A stretch of 35,867 nt of DNA, taken from an uncultured Clostridia bacterium (GTDB taxonomy: Bacteria; Bacillota; Clostridia; UBA1381). How positions within the stretch are numbered: position 1 is the first letter of the stretch; every line of letters starts with the position of its first letter. The stretch is taken from NCBI GenBank assembly GCA_934487205.1, contig CAKSRS010000022.1, positions 1 through 35,867 on the forward strand. The letters run 5' to 3'. A program made the position numbers and the translations under genes. A model generated the notes under the pieces. That model did not search any database, had not been told where the DNA came from, and saw only the letters and a program-made list of their open reading frames with translations. This document shows positions 7,460-13,805 of the stretch, one piece after another.

Positions 7460-8098
7460 ATGTCCGAAGATTATAAAAATAATCAAATAATCCGAAAAGA
7501 TGCAAAAAACTGTTTTGTTGAAAGCTTAAATGATAGCTTTCCTATCGGCAAGGCACATTTTGGGTTTGCTTCATATGATATGAGCAAACCTGCCGGCAGT
7601 CGTCAGACAAACAGAATTAACATCTACATATCTGTCGAAGAATTGCTGGAGCTGTGTCGGAAATTATCTTGCGGAGAACTGAAATATATGTTTCAAAACA
7701 AGAAAAAAGCCTCCGACAGTTCGCCGCTATATCAATGTCTTGGCGGAACATCTGCGGAACGACTCAAAAAAATGGGTAAATCAAGGAATGACGGCATGAG
7801 CCTTTCAAGGACAGCACAGATTATCTGCGGCAGTAAATGCGATATTCTCTTTATTGCGGATAGCGGTCCCGGCGAAGAAAATGAAAAAGGACTGATTGTA
7901 CCGAGGTTTGGAAACAAACCTGAAAATCATGTAGCAGTCAGTATGACCTTTGACTCGCTTAGTGAATTACTGCTGATGACTAAAACCCATTATGAGGCGT
8001 GGCTTTCAGCATATTACGCTGCTGCATTTAAGCCTCAATCCAATTCTAAACCGAGACAGACTGCGGAAAGTCCGCAATCGTTCGACTCGATTATATAG
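7460..8098 (+). CDS. Hypothetical protein, last gene of ligase operon
   Basis: The 212-aa soluble protein starts at ATG 7460 behind AGGAGG, which lies inside the end of the previous gene. It contains GSRQTNRINIYISVEELLELCRK-type helical sequence, a short glycine-containing loop (LFIADSGPGEENEKG) and a disordered Ser/Pro/Gln-rich tail. A C-terminal flexible tail is common in DNA-associated small proteins. I do not recognise the family. A terminator at 8115 closes the operon. Confidence 0.65.
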   Translation: MSEDYKNNQIIRKDAKNCFVESLNDSFPIGKAHFGFASYDMSKPAGSRQTNRINIYISVEELLELCRKLSCGELKYMFQNKKKASDSSPLYQCLGGTSAERLKKMGKSRNDGMSLSRTAQIICGSKCDILFIADSGPGEENEKGLIVPRFGNKPENHVAVSMTFDSLSELLLMTKTHYEAWLSAYYAAAFKPQSNSKPRQTAESPQSFDSII

Positions 8099-8114
8099 TG
8101 TACCTGTTTATACG

Positions 8115-8147
8115 AATGACGGCTTGAAACACAGCCGTTATTCTTTT
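8115..8147 (+). terminator. Terminator of ligase operon
   Basis: A 10-bp stem (8115-8124 with 8133-8142, one G-T pair, 8-nt loop) is followed by a short CTTTT tract. It lies 17 nt after the stop of the last gene. Confidence 0.65.
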
Positions 8148-8194
8148 GCCTGTTTACGCCTATAAAGTGGCACAAAATTGGCACAGCTATGCCG

Positions 8195-8266
8195 ATGACA
8201 AGAAAAACATTATGTGCTATAATAATATCGTGTATAAGTGGGTTCGGGGACGGACTCACTTTTTTA
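8195..8266 (+). promoter_or_regulatory. Promoter with immediate terminator (leader copy 4, short)
   Basis: ATGACA (8195-8200) and TATAAT (8218-8223) are separated by 17 bp. Only 12 nt after the -10, an 11-bp hairpin (8236-8246 with 8251-8261, loop GGGA) runs into T7. The gene at 8292 follows. The logic matches the three long leaders, but the intervening sequence is different and shorter, so it may be a minimal relative or an independent attenuator. Confidence 0.65.
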
Positions 8267-8291
8267 ATATGATCTCAGGAGGAATATATCT

Positions 8292-8672
8292 ATGAAATAT
8301 TGTCCGTTCTGCGGTGCAGTGCTGCCGGATGAAAAGATTTCATTTTGTCTGGAATGCGGCGAAAAGCTGTCTGACTTCAATCTTCACACGGAAACGGAAA
8401 AAACGGTGAAGAAACCCAAGAAAGAAAAGAAAAAAGAGAAAAAAACTAAATGCAAGAAAAAACGCGAACCGGATGCAGAGCTGTTCAGCGAAGAACCAAC
8501 TGAAAGTGTTTCGGATAACTATGACGGGTATTATGATGATGTTACTCCAAAAGACTCGGTTATGCTGCATCAGGGCTTGGATAAAACTATGGTGAAAAAA
8601 CTTGTAAGCTTAATAGGTTGTGTCATCATAGCTATCACATTATGTGTTGTTGCGCTTGTTTTGCTTAGTTAG
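8292..8672 (+). CDS. Zinc-ribbon protein with C-terminal membrane anchor
   Basis: The 126-aa protein has an N-terminal zinc ribbon (C4, C7, C19, C22), a long Lys-rich stretch at about residues 35-58, an acidic linker, and one C-terminal transmembrane helix at about residues 104-125. It is probably a tail-anchored membrane protein with the zinc ribbon in the cytoplasm. AGGAGG lies before the ATG. Such zinc-ribbon membrane proteins are common in Clostridia with no known partner. Transcription is probably controlled by the attenuator at 8195-8266. Confidence 0.75.
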   Translation: MKYCPFCGAVLPDEKISFCLECGEKLSDFNLHTETEKTVKKPKKEKKKEKKTKCKKKREPDAELFSEEPTESVSDNYDGYYDDVTPKDSVMLHQGLDKTMVKKLVSLIGCVIIAITLCVVALVLLS

Positions 8673-8701
8673 TTGCAATTTGAAGTTCTTTTTCGTGTAA
8701 T
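8673..8701 (+). promoter_or_regulatory. Promoter, TTGCAA-N17-TGTAAT class
   Basis: TTGCAA (8673-8678) and TGTAAT (8696-8701) are separated by 17 bp, with TTTCG directly before the -10. It is the second of three copies (7 and 30448) and would drive the genes at 8722-9900. Confidence 0.6.
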
Positions 8702-8721
8702 TAAACAGAGGTGATGAACAG

Positions 8722-9282
8722 ATGCTATACTTATCTAAAGGAATTGCAGAAAAAGATTCTACGGAAAATTTAATTAAGGTACGCCGTGGCGATTATACAT
8801 ATACCGTTTCGGGGAATGCCGCAAAGCTTTGGCTTGCCGGGCGTTTTGGGTTTGCTGCCTGTGATACTGATGAAGAAATCAGTGATATATTAAATCTTAC
8901 AAAAATGGGATTGGCCGAATATGAAACAGAAGAATGCCAAGCATCGTGGTATAGGATTCTTACAAGGTGCGTTTGTGTACCGGCAAAGAAAGGGTTTGCG
9001 GGGTTTCTCACAAAAGCGGAGAAAACTATGATGCGCTGGCTTAACTTTGCGGGAATACGATTGTCTACAGCTGAGCTGGTATTTCTAAGCGAAAACCACA
9101 TTCAGCCTAAAAAGGATTTATTATATGCAGATAATCGTCAGACACTTGTAGAAACAATATATACTCCGGCAAATATTTTCGATAATGTTCTGGAAGCTCA
9201 GATGGAACACGCTTCCCTCCGTGATACTACCGTCGAAACGATTATGTCGCTATTGCGTAAAAAGAAAATTGTTATGCTGTGA
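8722..9282 (+). CDS. Hypothetical protein
   Basis: The 186-aa soluble protein starts at ATG 8722 with AGAGGTGAT 7 nt upstream. It is mainly helical, with two blocks: residues 1-90 (YTVSGNAAKLWLAGRFG) and residues 95-186, which resemble a small winged-helix (LTKAEKTMMRWLNFAG...LSTAELVFL). A helix-turn-helix role is possible but not shown. It is followed after 10 nt by a membrane protein and a 52-aa protein, forming a three-gene unit behind the promoter at 8673. Confidence 0.65.
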   Translation: MLYLSKGIAEKDSTENLIKVRRGDYTYTVSGNAAKLWLAGRFGFAACDTDEEISDILNLTKMGLAEYETEECQASWYRILTRCVCVPAKKGFAGFLTKAEKTMMRWLNFAGIRLSTAELVFLSENHIQPKKDLLYADNRQTLVETIYTPANIFDNVLEAQMEHASLRDTTVETIMSLLRKKKIVML

Positions 9283-9292
9283 GGTGAAACAT

Positions 9293-9742
9293 ATGCGTGA
9301 AAAACTAAAGAAAATTCCAAAAGCATTAAAAAAACAAATTCTACTTAGGTATTTATCAGGTGTGCTAATTTTCATATTATATGATATACTAATAGCAGAC
9401 AGCAGAAATATATACATTTCGCTTCCGGTTATAATAATTTCAGTATTTCTGATTACAAACGGCTGTATTTTGTTGTATAATTGTGTTGCGGAAGAATATA
9501 TGTGCGTATCCGGCATATGTCAGTCGGTTTGTAAAACACGTTTTTTAAGACGAATCAAATATTTCACGATGCTCTGTGATGATAAAACGGTCAAAGTATA
9601 TCCCCACAGTCAGATTAAAGGCATTAAAGAAGGCGTGGAAATAAAGATTTATCTTTCCGATAAAACATCGGTATACGCAAATGACACGGAATATGTTATA
9701 TTAAGCTACTATGCAGTGGAAGCAGGAAATGAGGTGAAGTAA
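9293..9742 (+). CDS. Small membrane protein, two transmembrane helices
   Basis: The 149-aa protein starts at ATG 9293 behind GAGGTGA; an upstream in-frame start at 9185 lies inside the previous gene and was rejected. A basic N terminus (MREKLKK) is followed by two hydrophobic helices at about residues 19-36 and 41-63, then a soluble domain of about 85 residues. The short fold may resemble a membrane-anchored PH-like domain, but this is uncertain. Its TAA shares one base with the ATG of the next gene. Confidence 0.65.
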   Translation: MREKLKKIPKALKKQILLRYLSGVLIFILYDILIADSRNIYISLPVIIISVFLITNGCILLYNCVAEEYMCVSGICQSVCKTRFLRRIKYFTMLCDDKTVKVYPHSQIKGIKEGVEIKIYLSDKTSVYANDTEYVILSYYAVEAGNEVK

Positions 9743-9900
9743 TGGAAATAACGAAAGAGACATTGCTTAAAATGTTAGATGAGATCAGAGAGTATATTGA
9801 AACCAACTCAAACAGCGATGGAACATTCAACTTTGACAAAGAGCGGGCGTGGGTGGCTTTGGACTTTGTAAAAAAAGAAATCAAAGCAAAAAAGGCATAA
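9742..9900 (+). CDS. Small acidic-basic helical protein, 52 aa
   Basis: The reading frame from ATG 9742 to TAA 9900 encodes 52 residues, mostly amphipathic helix (EITKETLLKMLDEI, then a basic end KKEIKAKKA). GAGGTGA lies before the start, and the start overlaps the stop of the previous gene (TAATG), which supports real translation. No family is recognised. It ends the unit; the next promoter is at 9916. Confidence 0.6.
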   Translation: MEITKETLLKMLDEIREYIETNSNSDGTFNFDKERAWVALDFVKKEIKAKKA

Positions 9901-9915
9901 CTTTATTCAAAGCGA

Positions 9916-9944
9916 TTGACGAAATGACATTTATGTGATATAAT
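9916..9944 (+). promoter_or_regulatory. Promoter of SSB/AAA-VWA operon (leader copy 2)
   Basis: TTGACG (9916-9921) and TATAAT (9939-9944) with a 17-bp spacer. It directly precedes the second copy of the conserved leader. Confidence 0.8.
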
Positions 9945-9950
9945 AAGCAC

Positions 9951-10043
9951 ATAAGTTTCAGGATTTTCAATCGTAAAATCAAAGTTATCTAAGTTTTCAA
10001 AGTGTCAATCAGCACTGTTAAGGTGCTTTTTGGCACTTTTTTT
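9951..10043 (+). ncRNA. Conserved leader RNA, copy 2, with terminator
   Basis: The hairpin GATTTT (9962-9967) with AAAATC (9975-9980) occupies the place of GGTTTC/GAAATC in copies 1 and 3; both sides changed together, which is covariation and supports a real RNA stem. The linker TTATCTAAGTTTTCAAAG leads to a terminator, 10001-10008 with 10030-10037 plus an inner stem AGCACT/AGGTGCT, then T7. The start site is inferred. Confidence 0.72.
10001..10043 (+). terminator. Leader terminator, copy 2
   Basis: Two-part stem: outer AGTGTCAA with TTGGCACT, inner AGCACT with AGGTGCT, followed by T7. It lies 120 nt before the first gene, so it should attenuate the operon. Confidence 0.85.
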
Positions 10044-10162
10044 ATTTCTTTTTCTGCGCAAGTCGCGCAGATATTTATTCCCACGATTTCCGCCTGCTTG
10101 CAGGTTGAAATAAATATAATAATTTTATTGCAGGTAAAAACCTGCGGAAAGGAGCGCTTTTT
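10044..10162 (+). promoter_or_regulatory. Structured leader before SSB-like gene
   Basis: After the terminator come CTGCGC/GCGCAG (10054-10059 with 10065-10070), a 9-bp bracket ATATTTATT/AATAAATAT (10071-10079 with 10109-10117) enclosing CCTGC/GCAGG (10093-10104), and GCAGGT/ACCTGC (10130-10135 with 10140-10145). The last hairpin touches the ribosome site (AAAGGAG at 10148-10154) and could hide or present it. GCAGG and CCTGC occur repeatedly, so alternative pairings are possible. Confidence 0.6.
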
Positions 10163-10669
10163 ATGATAAAAGCATTTGTAACGGACGCCGTTGTATCAAA
10201 GGGATATAACGGTCAGGACGCATTGAAGTATTCGGAGGACGGAAAATCTGTCAGATTCCGTATCGGCAAAAAGGTCTACGATACCCGATGCGAAAACAAC
10301 ACTCGCTGGTTTAATATCGGCGTAAAAGCATTCGGTGCGGTTTGTGAGCGTATTAAGAAAATGCAGCTCAAAGACGGTTCATATGTAAGCTTTATCGGGA
10401 AATTGGATGAAGATACATGGACCGACAAGGAAACCGGCGAAACAAAAACCGCTATGGTGATTATTGTTGACGATATTGAGTATACCGTAAGCGGCGGCTC
10501 AAATAAAGACAGTAATAACCAGAATAGGCAGAACATAAACTCCGCAAACGGGCAAAATATGTCCGGTGCAGGCAGTCAGCCTACTCCTCCTCCGGCTCAG
10601 GGAATGCCCGATAATTTTTCAGGATATGAAAATTTCGGCGCAGGCGATTTCTTTGACGAAGGAATGTAA
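10163..10669 (+). CDS. Single-stranded DNA-binding protein-like (OB fold)
   Basis: The 168-aa protein has an N-terminal OB-fold region of about 110 residues with SSB-like elements (RFRIGKKVYD, WFNIGVKAFGAVCERI, GSYVSFIGKLDEDTWTDKETGE, VIIVDDIEYT). A low-complexity Asn/Gln/Gly/Pro tail follows and ends in acidic FFDEGM. Bacterial SSB tails usually end in DDDIPF-like residues, so the tip here is degenerate, with the acid and aromatic residues in altered order. It likely coats single-stranded DNA during element replication or recombination. It is the first gene behind leader copy 2. Confidence 0.8.
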   Translation: MIKAFVTDAVVSKGYNGQDALKYSEDGKSVRFRIGKKVYDTRCENNTRWFNIGVKAFGAVCERIKKMQLKDGSYVSFIGKLDEDTWTDKETGETKTAMVIIVDDIEYTVSGGSNKDSNNQNRQNINSANGQNMSGAGSQPTPPPAQGMPDNFSGYENFGAGDFFDEGM

Positions 10670-10690
10670 GCACAATGAATCAAGCGTATT

Positions 10691-10737
10691 AAACGCACAT
10701 GGGTTACTTTACCGTAAGTATACTCATGTGCGTTTTT
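10691..10737 (+). terminator. Intra-operon terminator-like hairpin
   Basis: An 11-bp perfect stem (10691-10701 with 10725-10735) with a 23-nt loop, followed by TTTTTGCGTT and then AAGGAGG for the gene at 10759. It should reduce transcription beyond the SSB-like gene, giving more SSB than downstream proteins. Confidence 0.7.
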
Positions 10738-10758
10738 GCGTTCCAAGGAGGTTTTGTT

Positions 10759-11142
10759 ATGACAAACGATGTGTTTTGTGCTTTGTCCGAATCTGAAAAG
10801 GCAAACAAAATCAAAACTGTATTAAGGCAGCGAACCGAAGATTTTCTAACGGATTCAGAAATCGAAATGATTGTGAAATCCGTCAGACTGAAAACTCAAT
10901 ACTGCGTTATAGTATTTGAAGATCCATATAAATTCTGCGGTTATATGTCGATTCTTCCGATTCAAGGCACAAAAACAGTTTTCGGGGGTGTTATTGCAGG
11001 TATGCAAAACTCTCCTGATGATTTATTTTGTCCGTTCCGTGCAGTTGCCGTTGTAAATGACGGAATTGACGGTAAAGATTCAAAAGGTCATATCGTCATA
11101 TATCTTCCTCGAAAAGACTCCGGAAAGGAGCGCACAGGATGA
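10759..11142 (+). CDS. Hypothetical protein
   Basis: The 127-aa soluble protein starts at ATG 10759 with AAGGAGG upstream; the in-frame ATG at 10699 falls within the hairpin and lacks a ribosome site. The first 40 residues are helical (SESEKANKIKTVLRQRTEDF), the rest beta-rich (YCVIVFEDPYKFCGYMSIL). No family is recognised. Its stop overlaps the next start as ATGA (11139-11142). Confidence 0.65.
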   Translation: MTNDVFCALSESEKANKIKTVLRQRTEDFLTDSEIEMIVKSVRLKTQYCVIVFEDPYKFCGYMSILPIQGTKTVFGGVIAGMQNSPDDLFCPFRAVAVVNDGIDGKDSKGHIVIYLPRKDSGKERTG

Positions 11143-11900
11143 ACAATGACAAAAAGAACAATTTAGGACATGAGGCTCTTATTTTAATCGGCTGTATTAT
11201 GCTGCTTGCTTTTATATGCAGATTATGGCCGATCCTGCTGTTAATGCTGCTTGCAGTATTTGCGGCTGCGATCACATTGCTGCTGAGACCTCAAACCGGC
11301 ACAAATGATACCTTGCCCGAAACACCGCAGGCAAAAACAGATGTTAAACTTCCGAATGAAAAGGATGTTCAGGCTCTTGCGTATTCTGTCATACTCAGAC
11401 GGATTACAGAGCTTGTTACAAACGAATATCCGAATGCACGCTGGATCTGGGAAAGCCCCAATGCCAAGCAGCAGATATTCATTATGTCGGAGCTTTACAT
11501 CTTGCTTAACCATGCAGGCGGATATAAACGGGCAAAGGTACAGCTTCACAATTTTCGGGTTATCGGAATTGAATACGAGGGCATCGGATATGATGAGCCT
11601 TGTGTCAGCAGCGAAAAAGAAACTGAAGATATTCCGCCCCAAGAAGAATCCGAAAAACAAAACTACGAGTTAATTGCCTTTGAATGGGTGGATACTCACA
11701 TCATTTCCATAAACGAAAAATGCAGTGAGGCTATCGGGCAAGGATTTACCGAAATCCTTATATCCGATGATGAATTACCGACGCCGGAAAGCTGGGACAA
11801 TATATGTACCGAATTAAAGCGTGCCGGAGTCAGTCATACTGCAATAAGCGATGATGGAATTAAAATCAATCTTACGCAGTTAAATGCAGAAAGGAATTAA
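11139..11900 (+). CDS. Membrane-anchored hypothetical protein
   Basis: The 253-aa protein has a basic N terminus and a hydrophobic block at about residues 12-49 that fits two transmembrane helices with a short turn around RLWP, then a soluble domain. Residues 76-150 contain a helical segment with NARWIWESPNA, and the C-terminal part repeats an alpha/beta pattern. It is coupled to the gene before it and lies 6 nt before the AAA+ ATPase, so it may be a membrane partner of that complex. Function unknown. Confidence 0.65.
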   Translation: MNNDKKNNLGHEALILIGCIMLLAFICRLWPILLLMLLAVFAAAITLLLRPQTGTNDTLPETPQAKTDVKLPNEKDVQALAYSVILRRITELVTNEYPNARWIWESPNAKQQIFIMSELYILLNHAGGYKRAKVQLHNFRVIGIEYEGIGYDEPCVSSEKETEDIPPQEESEKQNYELIAFEWVDTHIISINEKCSEAIGQGFTEILISDDELPTPESWDNICTELKRAGVSHTAISDDGIKINLTQLNAERN

Positions 11901-11906
11901 GAAAGT

Positions 11907-13781
11907 ATGAGTACATACGTAAACAATTTATTCAATTTCAGCCGTTCTCTCCCTGAACCGTTTGATAAGCTGGCAAATAAAAAAATCAGTATCTCGTCAA
12001 AATACGGTGACGGAACAACGGTCACCTTGTGTTCGACGGTAATTAAAGCCGTAAATGCAGTATGCAGCTGTATGAATGGCTCCGGACTCGGCGCCGTTGG
12101 AGTGATTGACCATAGGACTGTTGCAGAGTACAAATCCGCAATGGATCCCGACGCATATCACCTCGTTGTATATGACAGCGTTTCCGGGGCTATTATGGCA
12201 AGTGTATATGATAAGTCAACGGAAGTTTTGGAAACTTATGCCCTAAACTCATCCGGGCGTGACGGAGCAGCCGTAATCATGGCGATGTTTCCTGTGCTTA
12301 TGAATGATGACGAGTTCAAGGAAAACTTTGACACATATTACGATCAGTTTTTAGCGAGATTTCCCGATACCACGCTTACAAACGAAAGTATGGGAATCCT
12401 GTGCGATAATGCCTATCGGAGAATCAAAGATGAAACCTGTACGGCACATATTAAGACCAATATTGACAAAGCCGGTAATATGATGCGTGTGGCTCAGGCT
12501 CAGATTGATTCGGGAGCATTTACTCCCACTTCGGTTTTAGCCGGCGAATTTACTATTTTCGCAAACACCGGACCTGCTACTATTAAAAAAGCAAGCGCTG
12601 TTGTTGAACTCAGTGATTTTGTGGGACAGTATGAATTTGATAAGCGCACCTTTTCATCAGAGGAGCAGTCGCTTATCCCGAAACTGCCCGAATGGTATGT
12701 AGTTCCGGAAGAAGTTGTGGATATTTGCAAACACGCAAAAGAAACAACAGGTAAACCGATGCAGATGCGAAATTTTCTGCTTCGCGGTCCTGCCGGAACC
12801 GGTAAGACAATGGGTGCAAAAGCGATTGCAGCCGGACTCAATCTGCCGTATGTGAAATATACCTGTTCCGCAGGAACGGAAATCTTTGATTTTATAGGTC
12901 AGATTTTTCCCGAAACAGATGATATGGCAACCGGCGATGCAGTGATTGACGAGCAGCGAAAGCAGCTTAAAGCGATGGGCGGTATCAATTATGAAAATGT
13001 ATCGAAGCTATTAAAGCTTCCCGATCTTGACGATATGGATTACGATCCGGCGGGGGTGTATGAAGCTTTGACAGGTACTAAAAATGAAACTGCCACGGTT
13101 CAGGACTGTATGAGAAAGGTTTTGGATATCGTAACGGATAAAATCAAAGAATTATCCAAGCCTGCTCAAAACAGCAATTCAGGCGGACAAAAATATACCT
13201 ATACTGAAACGGATTTCCTGAAAGCTCTCAAAAATGGCTATGTAGTCGAGTTGCAGGAACCTACAACCATTGTTCAGCCGGGTGTACTTGTCGGACTTAA
13301 CTCTTTGCTTGAACAGTCCGGTTCAATTACATTGCCCACAGGTGAAATCATAGAACGGCATCCTGATGCGGTTGTTGTGGTTACTACGAATGTCAGCTAC
13401 GAAGGCTGCCGTGGACTAAATCAGTCTGTTATAGACAGAATGAGTCTGGTACGGGACGTTGAACTTCCATCACCGGAGGTTATGGTCCAGCGTGCCATGA
13501 GCGTGACAGGCGCAACTGACGAGTATCAGGTTTCACAGATGGTACAGGTTGTAAATGATATGGCTGAATATTGCCGGAAATCCGGCATCAGCGATGGCAA
13601 TGTCGGTATGAGAAGCCTTATAGACTGGATTATCAGTTCCGAAATTACAGGTGATATCCATGAGTCTGCTCTTCATACGATTGTCAGCAAAGCAACTTCC
13701 GATGAGGCAGACCGAGAGGCACTTATTGCAACGGTACTTGAACCCCAATTTGCCCCCAAACGGCATAAAGCAACAGCATAA
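11907..13781 (+). CDS. MoxR-type AAA+ ATPase
   Basis: The 624-aa cytosolic protein has a Walker A at residues 294-301 (GPAGTGKT), inside the context RNFLLRGPAGTGKTMGAKAI. A later segment PTTIVQPGVLVGLNSLLEQ with VVVTTN and an arginine-containing RMSLVRDVELPS matches the sensor 1 and post-sensor part of MoxR/CbbQ-type ATPases. The canonical Walker B DE box is replaced by ELQEP, an unusual form. About 280 residues precede the AAA domain and are not recognised. It is followed 24 nt later by a VWA protein. MoxR-VWA pairs (RavA-ViaA, CbbQ-CbbO, NorQ-NorD) act as chaperone-like remodellers, so this pair probably remodels or activates an element protein. That role is inferred. Confidence 0.85.
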   Translation: MSTYVNNLFNFSRSLPEPFDKLANKKISISSKYGDGTTVTLCSTVIKAVNAVCSCMNGSGLGAVGVIDHRTVAEYKSAMDPDAYHLVVYDSVSGAIMASVYDKSTEVLETYALNSSGRDGAAVIMAMFPVLMNDDEFKENFDTYYDQFLARFPDTTLTNESMGILCDNAYRRIKDETCTAHIKTNIDKAGNMMRVAQAQIDSGAFTPTSVLAGEFTIFANTGPATIKKASAVVELSDFVGQYEFDKRTFSSEEQSLIPKLPEWYVVPEEVVDICKHAKETTGKPMQMRNFLLRGPAGTGKTMGAKAIAAGLNLPYVKYTCSAGTEIFDFIGQIFPETDDMATGDAVIDEQRKQLKAMGGINYENVSKLLKLPDLDDMDYDPAGVYEALTGTKNETATVQDCMRKVLDIVTDKIKELSKPAQNSNSGGQKYTYTETDFLKALKNGYVVELQEPTTIVQPGVLVGLNSLLEQSGSITLPTGEIIERHPDAVVVVTTNVSYEGCRGLNQSVIDRMSLVRDVELPSPEVMVQRAMSVTGATDEYQVSQMVQVVNDMAEYCRKSGISDGNVGMRSLIDWIISSEITGDIHESALHTIVSKATSDEADREALIATVLEPQFAPKRHKATA

Positions 13782-13805
13782 ACAAAGAAAGGAGGCTACC
13801 CTATA

